Origin: Ryuthela nishihirai
Taxonomy: Eukaryota; Arthropoda; Arachnida; Araneae; Heptathelidae
Length of the DNA stretch: 64,000 bases
Reading direction: 5' to 3'
Assembly: GCA_038380435.1 (NCBI GenBank)
Contig: JAWZYU010000025.1
Coordinates: forward strand, 44,524,691 to 44,588,690
A program made the position numbers and the translations under genes. Position 1 is the first letter of the stretch. Every line of letters starts with the position of its first letter. Below the pieces are notes generated by a model, which was given only the letters and a program-made list of their open reading frames with translations, had not been told where the DNA came from and searched no databases. This document shows, piece by piece, positions 21,985-33,298 of this stretch.

Positions 21985-22460
21985 AAAACATGGCCAAAAA
22001 TCAATAACTTTGAAACAGAAGTTAGATGTGATAAAACAATGTGTAGGAGGCCAAACAACTGCAATGATATGTCATGCTATTAATTTAGGAGAGAGCACTC
22101 TGCGAAATAGTAGAGATAATGCTGAGAAAACAAAAAAGCAATATTAAAGCAGGTATAGCTTTAAGTTTGCAAGAATTGTTGTATAAATGATGAAGGATAA
22201 TGGGAAAAAATGCTGGCAACATTGGCTGCAAAATCATTGCTGCATAATGTGTCTCTAAGTGAAGCTGTCATCTGTGGTAAGGTACAAAGCTTATTTGCTG
22301 ATTTGAAAGGAGGTGACAGTGATAGAAAAAGTTTAACTGCAAGTCATGATTGGCTTTCCAATTTTTAAGACCATCATGGTTTTAAGAATGTAAAAAGGGG
22401 TGCAGAAGTTGCATTTTCTGACTTCAAATCTACAGAAAAACTTCCTGAATGACTTTAACT
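21985..22460 (+). pseudogene. Tigger/CENP-B-like transposase N-terminal fragment
   Basis: A broken frame reads TLKQKLDVIKQCVGGQTT, then HAINLGESTLRNSRDNAEKT, which is the Psq-type helix-turn-helix of pogo/Tigger and CENP-B-like proteins. After a frameshift comes SHDWLSNFKDHHGFKNVK, the second DNA-binding (CENP-B-type) helix motif, ending FKSTEKLPE. The catalytic DDE domain is absent; the sequence turns AT-rich straight after. In intact relatives the two domains bind the transposon ends. Confidence 0.75.
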
Positions 22461-22599
22461 TAATAAAAATTAAATAAAATTGTCATTAAATTGATTTTAT
22501 TTGTTTATCTATTTATATATTATGTATTTACTTATTGTGTCTGAAAATATGTTTGTAAAAGAAAATACACTACAACGGTTGTAAATTTATGCACTCTGA

Positions 22600-23015
22600 G
22601 AACGCATTCCCCATTTTAAATCTATTCTTATATGGGAAAATTAGTCTTATGCGAGACCTTCAACCTTGTAATAGTCTGAAGGTTGCAAAGTCAGATGAAT
22701 ATAGTGGATGCACAAAATTTCCTAACAAAACTGTCACCTTCTCTGTTGTGTATTGAGAGCAATACGTGGTTTGGCATTATCTTGATGGAATATTAGACTA
22801 GATTTATTCATCAAACAGCATTTTTCTTGCCATCCTTCAATTACGATTGTTTACACATTCAGAATTGATGCTTTGATTTGATTGCATCAGCTCATAATGA
22901 TATCTGTACAGTCTCACTGAACACATGAGTTTTTTTGCATGCAATTCAGCTTTTGCTGTGGGTAATAGTGCATCATCCATATAATGTATAGCACGAATTC
23001 ATCTTGTGCAAAAGA
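22600..23015 (-). pseudogene. Mariner-like transposase relic
   Basis: The minus-strand translation includes IFHQDNAKPRIALNTQQ (about 22735-22785), the second catalytic Asp block of mariner transposases (HDNA.PH.A). It is followed, through two stops, by EILCIHYIHLTLQPSDYY in place of the LPHPPYSPDLAPSDY block. Upstream pieces include KASILNV and EGWQEKCCLMNKSS. No terminal repeats recognised; heavily decayed. Confidence 0.65.
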
Positions 23016-23346
23016 CTTTGATTTTAAGAAACAAAATCTGCCATTATTTACCTACCACATCTATTTCTATTTTTATACTCTTATTCATAAAGTAATCAAC
23101 TAATTAAAAAATGTAAGAAATAACTTATCACTGTAATCTTATTTGCCAGTTATTTGAGTAGTTTAACATAAACGCAAACACATAACAAAAAATAACATGT
23201 TCATTGCTAGTGAACTTCATCCCTGTGTTTCTAATACAAGATTTTTTTTTTCAAGATGCAATTTCAGTTTGCATAATGGTTTCAAACTCATAATTATTAT
23301 TTCAAATAAGAACTTTTTGTACTTAAAATATGTGTCATGCTAAATA
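23016..23346. other. Intronic, nothing recognised
   Basis: AT-rich; no feature seen. Confidence 0.45.
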
Positions 23347-24547
23347 CACACACTGGCCACTGAATTAGAAATCTTTATTCAATACCGAGTTGGACCTCCT
23401 TTAGCCCGAATTACAGCACGTATGCAGTTTGGCATAGATTCCACAAGGTGTTGGAGTGCTTTTACATCTCCAGCATATCAGACATTCACCAGACAGTCCT
23501 TTAACTGGCTCAGATTTGATGGAAGAGGATTTTGCTCCCGGATCTGTTTTCCTAACATGTCCCATACATTCTCAACGGGTTTCAAATCTGGGCTTTGTAA
23601 TGGCCAGGGAAATTGGTGGAAGTCACTGTCATGCTCACTGAACCACTTCTAAACACATCTTGCGTGATGAACAGTAGCACTGTCATCCATGAAACAGTAG
23701 TCACCTGCTGGATAAAAAGTCAAAATTGCAGGATGGATTTGATAGGCAACAATGTTCAGATAATCCTTGAGGACACTCAACCTTCCAGCAATATGAGGGA
23801 CCCATTCCGTATCAACAGAATGTGCCCCACACCATGACATCTCCTCCAGAACCTTGAATTGTGTTTACTAGGCAAACTGGGTCCATTGCTTCATGGAGCT
23901 CCCACCAAACTCTCTGCTTACCATCGGTACAGAACAAGGTTTACCGCAACTTGTCGGACCGCAACTTTTTTCCAGTCATGGTGTTCTGACACCACTGTAG
24001 ACAAACTTTCCAGTTCTTTGCAGAAATCAGTGGTTTCTGTATAGGCATGCGACTGCTAATACCAATCCTCTTCAATTTCCTGCACATAGTTCACTGAGAT
24101 GTGGGTTGGGAACAGCTTTCATTGAATGCTTCAGTCAATTGCTGCACACAGGAAGTCCTGTTTCTCCATACAAGCCTTCTCAGACGATGGCAATCTCATT
24201 CCTAACAGATTGTCGTTGCGCCACACTTACACCTCTTAGACAAGTAATGTGGGTTATTTTTTCACTGATTAAAAACTCAAGATATCTCACCTTTTGAGAA
24301 ACCAGTCAACTCTGCTGTTTTTAAAATCGTCACTTCAGCCAGATGGGCACCCACAATAAGCCATTTATTGAACCCCAAAAGTTCCTTTGTTTTTCCCATT
24401 ATGATCAACACTACTGATGAGCAGCAATCTTAAATAGTTGCCTAGATCATGTAGTGATGCATGTGACCACGTATTTTGCTTATATGCTGCATAAGCGACA
24501 TTTATGTACATCTGCATAAAGGTTTCTAATTCAGTGGCTGATATGTG
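23347..24547 (-). mobile_element. Tc1-type transposon with DD36E spacing, degraded
   Basis: A 1.2-kb element bounded by TA (23345-23346 and 24548-24549), with terminal inverted repeats that share CCACTGAATTAGAAA. The transposase is on the minus strand. Readable blocks: VVSEHHDWKK, NTIQGSGGDVMVWG, then YCFMDDSATVHHARCV with the second catalytic Asp, and after one stop KWFSEHDSDFHQFPWPLQS and PDLKPVENVWDMLGKQIREQ with the Glu, ending HLVESMPNCIRAVIRAKGG. There are 36 positions between Asp and Glu. Stops and frameshifts make it inactive. The open frames on the + strand here are the antisense of this gene. Confidence 0.88.
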
Positions 24548-24549
24548 TA

Positions 24550-24910
24550 GTGTAGTATGTAAAACACATTTCTTGGCTGAAATTTGAAATAAAAATAGTT
24601 GTTTAAATATTTTTAATATTAAAGTTTTAATATATATGTTCTGAGAAAATATACTGACTTATTGCTGACAGAGCAGTCAAGGAAATGACTTAGTTTATAT
24701 TTACAAAATCATTATCAAAATTTCTCAAACCCACCCCTCTCTCAGAAAATTTCTGCAAGTGTAGTATTAAAACATATTTTATTTATTGTAACCAACTAAA
24801 GATTATAGAATAATATTATACTTTGAATGTATGCATATTAAATAATCTTAATGAATATAATGCAAAAATTAGCAAAAGTAAAGAATACAGAGCTTGCCCA
24901 TCATAGAAAT
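24550..24910. other. Intronic, nothing recognised
   Basis: AT-rich; nothing seen. Confidence 0.45.
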
Positions 24911-24923
24911 AATAAATTCTAAG

Positions 24924-25317
24924 TTGGTTGGTTGGTTGGTTGTTTTACCTCTGAGCGGCACTTTTTTGCACACAATGGGCTAAATGGCCAGGTCACATGG
25001 ACCCCGAAGGCTCAGAGAAGGTCGGGGGAGGGGACCCACTGGAATAGCTGTTGGGAGACAGATGGTAGCCTCCCGTCAAGGCCATCCAGTGTGTTCTTTA
25101 ACGTGCACAGGGTATGACTCTCCCACACACGGGGCCACGGCTTAACGTCCCATCCGACGGACGACGGCCTTTCCAAGCCCATCGGTGTCCCCTACTGACC
25201 GTGGTCAGGGCGGGGAATTTTGTGGAGATAAATCTCAACGCTGACCCAGCTGGGACTCGAACCTGGGAACTACAGATTACGAGCCTGACGCGCTACCGAT
25301 TGAGCCACCCCCTCCCC
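24924..25317 (-). mobile_element. tRNA-derived SINE, family 1, with 13-bp duplication
   Basis: Minus-oriented full-length SINE. It reads from the GGTTGGTTGGTTGG end (the 3' tail, CCAAC repeats on the sense strand) to the B box (GGGACTCGAACC) and A box at the right end. AATAAATTCTAAG is repeated exactly at 24911-24923 and 25318-25330. Among the least diverged copies in the window. Confidence 0.95.
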
Positions 25318-25330
25318 AATAAATTCTAAG

Positions 25331-26291
25331 AGTTTGATGTATATGATAATAATGAAAAGTAAATTATTTCTGTAAATTGATTATAAGTGAATTTAAATGG
25401 ACTTAGATAGTGTTGTTCAAGAGTCAGATGCAGATATTTGCAGTGTTTAAAGGTGAAATGATATTTGATTCACAGTAATTAGTTAAATTAAGTAGTTAGC
25501 AAATGTCAAAAATCGTGAAAGTAAAGGGTAATCTTTCATGCATGATGATATTTTTCAAATGCAAAAATTTTTTACAATATTTAATAATTCAAATAATTAT
25601 TATTAAACGCAACTCATTAAGTATCCACTTATTTTTTTTATGTGTTATCAGGAGGTTGTGGGTTCGTATCCCACCCGGCAATTTTTCCTCTAAATATTTA
25701 AATCAATTTACAGAGTGGAAATTATTAGTGGATATGTAATAATTGTTTTGTTCCTAAATTATAGGAGCTGTTGCAGGTTTGTTTTATTGCAGAATGCATC
25801 ATTTGCCAGATACACCTCTAGATTTCCATAGTGCCACTGTAATAAGTAGGATTGTGAAGTAACACCATGATCTTACAACTCCTTGAACCTTGAGATAAAA
25901 GCTTCCTGTAGTCACAGTTTACATAAGTTGCACTATAATTATTTATATTAGCTTATATTGTAGATATCTCATTAGCCTGGATAAAGCAACATCCTTCTTT
26001 TACTACTTGCAGTACATGAACCACTGAATTGTTGCTTATCTCAGTTATTTGTTATGAAAACTTTAAAATACCACGAGACAAATGCAAACATTTCATATGT
26101 ATTCTGCATCAGAATCATTACTAAATGAAAAAAATCCTTTTTTGAAGATAATGATTTGCTAGTCCCAGTTTCTGCAACAGCTTTGCTAATGTGTTTTGTC
26201 TTTGTTTTGTGTGAGTTTTTATATTTATTGCTTATCTGTTGTTGTTTTTTGTGTGTGTATATTGTACTGAATTTATTGATTTATTATTAAG
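25331..26291. other. Intronic; a lone tRNA T-arm-like fragment at 25653-25682
   Basis: GTGGGTTCGTATCCCAC (about 25657-25673) folds as a perfect T-arm (5-bp stem, 7-base loop) and is followed by CCGGCAA, but no D-arm or anticodon arm precedes it, so it is not a tRNA gene. The rest is AT-rich and ends with a weak pyrimidine tract before the acceptor at 26291. Confidence 0.5.
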
Positions 26292-26552
26292 GTTACTGAT
26301 ATGATGCTTCAAGATAATTTATATCCTGATTGGGCCAAGCCTTATCGAAATTTTTGGAGATCACATGGCCGCATCCGTATTATTGTCTTTTGGACAGGAT
26401 CAGTAGTTATGACTGCCTTAGTTGTAACTCTAATTGTTAGTGATATGATTAGTTGGGATTATCTTAACAGAGACTTTGTTGCTACTACAGAGCTATCTCG
26501 AGCATTTTTGGCTTCCTTCATTCTAGTAATGGATTTACTGATTGTTATGCAG
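26292..26552 (+). CDS. TMEM117: TMEM117 ortholog, internal exon (membrane segments 5-6)
   Basis: Third TMEM117 exon: 87 codons, phase 0 at both ends, from GTTACTGAT to the donor GTGAGA at 26553. It opens VTDMMLQDNLYPDWAK, continuing the AWM of the previous exon to give the conserved TAWMVTDMMLQD block. Two hydrophobic helices follow: IIVFWTGSVVMTALVVTLIV and AFLASFILVMDLLIVM. Between them ISWDYLNRDF matches the conserved ISWDKLNRGF-type block. The acceptor is TTATTATTAAG, with a poor pyrimidine tract, but the in-frame protein join supports it. Reading past the donor adds a false tail up to 26708. Confidence 0.94.
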
Positions 26553-27499
26553 GTGAGAGCATGTTTATACTATAGTTGTTTTTTTTTACCTTTATATGAG
26601 TGTTATATTTCAACAGATCATATGATAAGAGTGTTGAAGTTTTGGAGAAATAATTGGCAAAACCAATATAAAGATTTACTTTACAACTTCATAAAATATT
26701 TTCATTAACAATTCATTTTGAATAACTATGTGCTTGTTTATATGAACACTGCAGGGATTTTGTGGGGTTTTTTTTAGTTGATAACCCATGGGAATATATT
26801 TAATGTTGTATGGAGCTTTTTCTCAGGCATCAATATAGATTGGATTATATTCCTAATTTTTGAAAGTTACATTTGAACTTTTTGAGTGAATCCATGTTAG
26901 ATACCCATCATTGTGAGCATCTGTACATTGTAAGAGGATCATCCATTGAAAGTTTTACCTTTTCATATTCCTTCACTATGTGCATCTATAAGTTTGTCAT
27001 GCATGCACCCCCTCAAAAGAAGGATCCTGACAATTGAGTAGGAGGTTTTTCTTGAGTTCTTTGCCATCACTAACTGCTGCTTCCCCTACTTCTGGGGAGA
27101 GTTGCAGTAAGGACACATTATCAGAGGTCAGAGGGTCAGAGAGTTGCCTGTAACCCTCTTGACCTTTGTTGATGGTTTTGCTAACTATGATCTTATTAAG
27201 TCTTCCTGCTGAATGTACACAAAATGATATTCACTGTTTTTGAGGTATGCATGCAGGTAGGCCAGTACAGAACTATTCAAGGTAAACTTCTAATGAAATA
27301 TTGATGAAACTATAAATTTATTCAAAATGTGAGGTTAGAAACATATTTATGGCAAATACAGTATTGTTATATAATCCTTTGGTGTCTGAATAATATTTCC
27401 ACCTTTCATTGTTCTACTTAAATATTTTGGCAAGTATAACATTTAAATGTTTTTTTAATTGAGAAGTCATGAAGTTACACATTATGTTGAATTGTATAG
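26553..27499. other. Intronic, nothing recognised
   Basis: No gene recognised. A slightly GC-richer stretch at 26995-27200 translates on the minus strand to short pieces without a motif I know; it may be an old transposon. Confidence 0.4.
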
Positions 27500-27600
27500 A
27501 AAAAACTTTTGCTGAGTGGGATGCAAACCCATGACCTACTCATAACAGGTCAGGTCACCATTGAGCTACTAGCTGCTGATCAAGATTTCTAATAATGTGA
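27500..27600 (-). repeat. tRNA-like fragment (SINE head)
   Basis: The minus strand reads TAGCTCAATGGTGACCTG (A-box-like), then GTCATGGGTTTGCATCCCAC (B-box-like). It has the order and spacing of a tRNA but lacks a clean acceptor stem, so it is best read as the head of a decayed SINE. Confidence 0.55.
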
Positions 27601-27787
27601 ATATTTCTTCCTACATTACAAACTCAAATATATCTGCCGCTTGAAGGCATAGCTTTTTCCACTTCCAAATAGTGCTGTAAAAATTGACGGTATGTCTGAA
27701 ATACACTAAAAATAGCAATAACTACTTAAATTAATTCAGTTGAAAAGTCATTAAGCCATTCTTACACATTGATATCAAATTTAGAAG

Positions 27788-28510
27788 AAAGTTGGTAGCA
27801 CACCAGTCTCATAATCTGCAGTTCCCAGGTTTGAGTCTCAATTGTCCTAACATTGAGATTTATCTCTGCTAACCCCCAAATCTCTACTACCCCACCTCAG
27901 TCAGAAGGGATGCCAATGGCTTGAAAAGGCCACTGCCCTTCAGATGGAACGTAAAAACCATGACCCCATGTGCAGGAAGAGCCATACCCTATGCATGTTA
28001 AAGAACATGCTGGATGTCTTTGTTGGAGGCTACCATATGTCTCCTAACAGCTGTCCAGTAGGTCCAATTACCCTAATCTGGGGCGGTGTAGCTCAGTAAG
28101 TAGCACACCAGGCTTGTAATCTTCAATTCCCAGATTTGAATCCCAACTGGGCCAGCATTGAGATTTATCTCCGCACAACTCCCTGCTCTGTCCACAGTCA
28201 ATAGGGGACACTGAGGGCTTGGAAAGGCTGCCATCCATCAGATTTGACATTAAACCATGGCCCTGTATGTGAGAGAGCCATACTTTATGCACATTAAAGA
28301 ACACGCTGACTGGAGGTTACATCCTGTCTCCCAACAGCTGTTCCAGTGGGTCCCTTCCGCCCAACATTTTCTGAGCCCTCGTGGTCCTTGTTACCTGACC
28401 ATTTAACCAGTAGGCCCAATTCCCCCAATCTGGAGGGGGGGGGGGGGCTCAGTCAGTAGTGCACCAGGTAATCGTAATCTGCAATTCCAAGATTTGAGTC
28501 TCAGCTGGTA
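27788..28510 (+). mobile_element. Tandem cluster of three decayed family-1 SINEs
   Basis: Three successive + copies. The first (about 27790-28048) has a partial A box and CCCAGGTTTGAGTC. The second (about 28079-28405) has GTAGCTCAGTAAGTAGC and runs to ACCTGACCATTTAACC. The third (28430-28510) is head only. A linker beginning AGTAGG(T/C)CCAATT and ending AATCTGG precedes both the second and third heads, which points to local tandem duplication rather than three insertions. Confidence 0.75.
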
Positions 28511-28529
28511 ATCATACTTAGCATTAACC

Positions 28530-29170
28530 TTCATCTTTATTTCTGTAGATTTATTTCGGTAAATTTTTTTTTTTCTGTCAGCTGATCTATCCATCTTTTG
28601 AAGTTATGCTACATCGGATGGCCTGTTTTACAAGTTGTTGGGGATATTATTTGACATCACATTAGGTTATATGTGAATAATTTCTTTTATTATTTCTTTC
28701 TATTCTTGTAAAAAAAGCTTTGATTTTGTATCATTTCCTGAAAATAATGAGGCATTGGATATGGAAGCTGAAAGGACTTCCTTGACATGGCAAGTTGTTT
28801 ACATGGATGATTTGAATCAAATACTTCCTCCCAACAAACTAAATTATAAACTCCCTGCATAAAGTTATTATTTTATTTCCTTTTTCTAAAAATTAAATCT
28901 TGGTTTTTATTTCTGAAGATCTACTTTATTTTCATAAATTATCGATAAATAATTATCAATTTTTCAGAGTTATTGATTTCAGAGTTCATTGGATGGCCAG
29001 CTTACAACTTGTTGCTGTGGACAGTTTATTTAACATTGCATTAGGTTATATGTTATTTGTTCTTTTATTATTTCTTCATCTCCCAGTAAAAAAACTTTAA
29101 ACTGTATCATTTTATGAAAAAGAATGAGATCTTGAATTCGGAAGCAAAAATGTCTTCTTTGACACTGATA
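28530..29170 (+). repeat. Local duplication, two diverged ~265-bp copies
   Basis: 28530-28790 and 28900-29170 are diverged copies. Shared phrases are TCTGTAGATTTATTT against TCTGAAGATCTACTTT, TTGGGGATATTATTTGACAT against GTGGACAGTTTATTTAACAT, ATTAGGTTATATGT, and the closing GACTTCCTTGACA against TGTCTTCTTTGACA. Non-coding; no family recognised. Confidence 0.6.
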
Positions 29171-29432
29171 TCAGTCCTCCTATGGGAGGGCAATTTCAGC
29201 AAGGTTTTTACCCCTACCCCCAGCAGAACTTTATTATTTTTAATTACAAGTTTTTAAGTTTATATTCAGTGGTTTTAAAAGATTTGTTCCCCCACACCGT
29301 CCCACTCTCAATATATTGGCTGTGCCACTCTGACGATGTAGACATTTATTTTACCCTTGGGACACAAATCTTTCTGCACTCAGCAAAGATTGATGAACTT
29401 CAACATCCAAAGAAAAAATTAATAATGTTTAG
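29171..29432. other. Flank of LINE copy 1, nothing recognised
   Basis: No motif seen; the LINE begins at CTGGAAGGAGAGCTGTGTACC near 29433. Confidence 0.4.
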
Positions 29433-30145
29433 TCTGGAAGGAGAGCTGTGTACCAATCCCCAGTGATGATGCACAGAACTGGCCAGGTCTAATACCTAAT
29501 GTCTGACCCCACCTTCTCATGGTGTCTATTAGTGACTATTAGTACCTTTAAAAAGAGATATTCCCTTGTGGAAAGGAACTTAAGGGGAGGGCTGCCAGCT
29601 GTGTGTGGCCTGCTGATCTGATCATCTATGGCCACTTTTTATTTTTTCCAACCCTGCTAAGAAGGGGTCAACTTCACAGGGTCCTGGTGCTGACCATTTA
29701 TACCCACTAGACTGGACTGCTTTATGGATTTGAGCTTGTTCTGGATCCTGGACTTGGTGCACTGGTAGGCCTCTGTTGAGGGAGAACTTGCCGCTGTGTT
29801 TTCTGTTTGCTTGTGAGTTGCCAGTCCTAAGTGAACACAGGTAAGGGATACTTATATCAGCTGGTGGATAATTCTGATCAGAAGCCATTGCAGGTACCTG
29901 AACTTTCACTCAGCTAGTTGGGTATCTTCAATCCTATACTGGAATAATGTGTTTCAGGCAGGCCATATGGTTCTTGAAAAGGTGGTGCCTGAAGTTCCTA
30001 CCAGCATCTGTGACTTTAGCAGAGGAGGGACAGGTCTTTGCCCCATGCTTGCGATCAGGGAGCTGTTTGATATTGTTGGCCCTACCTATCTCAATAAACC
30101 TAGTTTGTTTAAAAAATCTACTAATCATTTTCTCTCTGTAGGAAC

Positions 30146-30850
30146 GTGAAGACATTACACAGAGATTATTCTCTTGATGTCCTCACGCAGGAATTCCAGC
30201 ATTGTAACCTAGATATTGTAGGCTTGCAAGAGACCAGATGGACAGGTAAAGGTGAAATATTTAAAAATAACATTAAATTTTTCTTTTCAGAGAGGGAGGA
30301 TGGAAAGCATCTCCAAGGTGTAGGCTTGCTTCTCAGCAGACACGCCATTGATGCTCTTCTAGGATATGGTGGCATTAATAAGATTTCTTAGAGAAAAATT
30401 TAAAACAAAAATTAAAGACTTGAATGTCATCTGTTGTTATGCCCCCACAGAGGACTCTGATGAGAATGAGAAGAATATGTTTTACAGCCAGCTTCAGGAT
30501 ATTTTGAATTCTGTGAAGAAAGAAGATATTTCTCTTGTGCTAGTTGACTTCAATGCTAAAGTTAGTACTGACTCTGACTTTTGGGCAGGAGTTTTAGGTC
30601 CCTTTGGCATTGGTAGTTCCAATGGCAATGGAGAACATCTCCTACAGGTAAGTAAACTTAATGGCTTACAAATAATTAACACATAATACAAACATCGGGA
30701 CATTTATAAATATACATGGGTTTCACCTGATGGGTTGCACAGGAATATGATAGATTATATTTTAATTAACAGCAAATGGGCCAGTTCAGTAAGGAATACT
30801 AGACCATACAGGGGAGCTGAAATTGGGTCTGGCCATTACCTTGTCAAAAG
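30146..30850 (+). pseudogene. LINE endonuclease domain, broken
   Basis: Endonuclease/exonuclease/phosphatase-type domain that nicks the target DNA. Blocks in order: LDIVGLQETRWTGKG (catalytic Glu), LNVICCYAPTEDSD, VLVDFNAKVSTDSDFW (Asp/Asn block), then after a stop MIDYILINSKWASSVRNTRP and IGSGHYLVKS. The catalytic SDH is SGH here, while copy 2 (near 39050) keeps SDH. One frameshift near 30385 and a stop at 30684 separate the pieces. Confidence 0.85.
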
Positions 30851-31599
30851 TGTCTTGCAGCTGAAGCTCAAGAAATGTGCTAAAGTTAAGAAAATTATCT
30901 TCAACACTGAAGGTCTGAAAGATCCAGATATAGCCAAAGCATACCGCGATAGGCTACATAGTCATTATGACAATATTGGTTTGCTTACTGCTGAAGTTGA
31001 GAAAGTTGAGAAAGAATGGGAACAGTTTAAACAGGCTTTTCTTGAAACCAACAGTGCGCATTTGGGTAAAAGGGAACAGGGGAAACAAAATTATTTGAGT
31101 GATAAGGCTATGGAACTTATTTCTGAAAGAAGGAAGTGCAGGATTAATATGAATCAACACCCTACTAGTCCTAACAGAAGGTATTACAAAGAGCTTAATA
31201 AATGTGTAAAGGATCAATTAACAGCTGATAAGACTCTTTGGCTTGATAGCTTGAGTGACAAAGCAGAGGAAGCAGTTAGACAGCACAACAGCAGGATGTT
31301 AATTGTTTTAATGTTTTATGTGGGAAGAAACACACAGGTACAGAGGGATTGAAGGATAAACATGGCAAGGTGGTTGAAGGTGAGGATTCTGTGATGGCTA
31401 GATGGGCTGAGCATTTGTAAGCCATCAGAGATGTTCTAAATAATGTAATTATTTCTACTCCCATTGTTTGTAATGAGGATAGATGCATTACTAGCTTTAA
31501 TGATGGCCCTATATCACATTCCAAAGTCGCATTGGCTATCTCTAAATTAAAACTGCATAAATCACCACTGAAATGCTTCGAGCTGGGAACATTTGTGTT

Positions 31600-32990
31600 G
31601 TCACATGGCTGACTGAAATTTTGAATATTTTTTTTGATAAAGGGTGTTGTTCCTAAGGATTTTACTAGAGCTATCATTGTCCCAATTTTTAAAAAAAGTG
31701 ATCGCAGTTCTTGTGATAATTATAGTGGAATTAGTTTACTTTCTGTTCCAGGTAAAGTTCTTTGCATTATTATACTTAATAGAATTAAGAATTTGGTTGA
31801 TGGACAACTTCGTGATGAACAGTGTGGATTCAGAAGTGGTAGGGGATGTATTGATCAAATATTTTCACTTAGGCAGATTCTTGAAAAATGTTTAGAATTT
31901 CAGAAACCTGTGGTTACTAGTATTATAGATTTCAAAAATGCTTTTGACTCTGTTGAACGGCATAGTTTGTGGTTTATTGTTAGATCATATGGAATACCTG
32001 ATAAGTTAGTTAATGAGATCTCTCTATAATAACACTGAGTCATGTGTGAGAGTTGGTATGTCTTGCAGTGATTGGTTTAGTATTGCTAGTGGCATTAGAC
32101 AAGGGTGCATTTTGTCTCCTTTTCTCTTTAGTTATTGATTATGTAATGCAAAATTCTTTGCAAGGGAAAGATTTTGGCCTTAAATGGTCTAGAGATTTCA
32201 AAATTTCTGATTTAGATTATGCAGATGATTTGGCATTGTTGGCTAATGATGTTGATGAAATGAATTCATTCATTAGGGCTCTTGATGAGACTGGTAATAA
32301 AGTAGGTTTGGTGATAAACATAGAAAAAACTAAAGTGATGAAAATTGGGCAGGCAGATGGTGCTTCAGTTGCTTTGAATGACTGTACTATTGAGCAAGGT
32401 GTCTCAGTTTAATTATCTTGGGAGCTTTGTAACAGATACTGGTGATGTGCAGCATGAGATAAATAGAAGAATAGGGATTGCCACTGGGACTTTTAAGAAT
32501 CTATGGAGAATGTGAAAAAATAGGCATATACACCTAAAGACTAAAATTAGGCTGTATAATAGTTTGGTTCTTCCTAAGGTTAGTTATGGTAGCGAAACAT
32601 GGACCCTTTGTAAGCAGGATAGCAAGAAACTTGATGCCTTTGATTCTAGATGCTTACGCAGTATCTTGGGCATCAGGTGGTTTGACTTTGTAAGTAATGA
32701 TAAAGTTAGAAGAAGAAGTCATCAACTTCTTTCGAGCAGCATATTGTGCAGAGAGAGACTGCATTGGTTTGGCCATGTTGTCTGTATGCATAGCTGCAGA
32801 TTGGCAAACAGGATTATTAACAGTGTGAAATAAGGGTTTCAGAAAAAGGGGGAGACCTAGGAAGTGATGGTCAGACAATGTCAAACAGGACCTTGCTAAA
32901 ATTGGCCTAGAGTGGCCAAATGCAGCAGCTTTAGCTCAAAAGAGACATGTCTGTAGAGGAAAATTATGTAGTCTGGTTGGACCTCCGTAG
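31600..32990 (+). pseudogene. LINE reverse transcriptase, broken
   Basis: Reverse transcriptase of LINE copy 1. Blocks: FTRAIIVPIFKKSDRSSCDN, SLLSVPGKVLCIIILNRIKN, EQCGFRSGRGCIDQIFSL, TSIIDFKNAFDSVERHSLW (first catalytic Asp), IRQGCILSPFLF, YADDLALLANDVDEMN (catalytic Asp pair), GLVINIEKTKVMKIG. C-terminal part: LPKVSYGSETWTLCKQD, RLHWFGHVVCMHSCRLANR. Frameshifts near 32030, 32400 and 32830. The longest pieces are 31634-32029, 32053-32412 and 32564-32833. Confidence 0.88.
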
Positions 32991-33219
32991 CCCATATCTG
33001 CATGAGGATTTTGTATGTATATATGTATGTAAAGAAAAAGATAGCCATGAAGGTGTTTTCACTGTTTCATAAATAGGTCACAAAATCCCATTAATGCAAA
33101 CAATCCAAGTCACCTTGCCTGTGTTTTAAATGTGCCACACTACAAAGAATCATTAAAAGAAATAAATATTATGTTTCAGGTAATAATTATTTTTTATTTA
33201 TTTATTTTTACATTACATG

Positions 33220-33298
33220 CTTTGGGGTGTCTTGTGACCTGGCCATTTAGCCCATTGTGTGCAAAAAAAGTGCCGTTCAGAGGTAAAACAACCCAACC
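33220..33298 (+). mobile_element. SINE family 1, 3' end only
   Basis: Starts in the last ~80 bp of the SINE body (CTTGTGACCTGGCCATTTAG) and ends GGTAAAACAACCCAACC. Severely 5'-truncated; it directly abuts the minus-strand LINE fragment that follows. Confidence 0.75.

Larger units (their letters stand above)
29433..33020 (+). mobile_element. Non-LTR retrotransposon (LINE) copy 1, near full length, defective
   Basis: The longest LINE copy in the window: 5' region 29433-30130, endonuclease 30146-30850, linker to 31590, reverse transcriptase 31600-32410, C-terminal part 32480-32990. An apurinic-type endonuclease followed by a reverse transcriptase makes it a non-LTR element; the WFGH motif and short C-terminus suggest an RTE-like group, but the clade is not settled. 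It is broken by frameshifts near 30385, 31300, 31570, 32030, 32400 and 32830. The 3' end is CCCATATCTGCATGAGGATTTTG and then a TATG simple repeat. Confidence 0.9.

Noticed and set aside
23422..24297. Several + strand open frames
   Set aside because: They are the antisense of the DD36E Tc1-type transposase.
25653..25682. Possible tRNA gene
   Set aside because: Only a T-arm and part of an acceptor strand are present; no D-arm or anticodon arm.
26553..26708. C-terminal extension of the TMEM117 exon 3 frame
   Set aside because: A consensus donor at 26553 and the in-frame continuation in exon 4 show this is intron read-through.
29949..30149. Overlapping open frames upstream of the LINE endonuclease
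   Set aside because: They lie in the LINE 5' region, overlap on both strands and are not preserved in copy 2 or at 16600-17158.
30954..31217. Minus-strand 87-codon frame, also at 39172-39435
   Set aside because: It is the antisense of the LINE linker; its conservation follows from the near identity of the two LINE copies.
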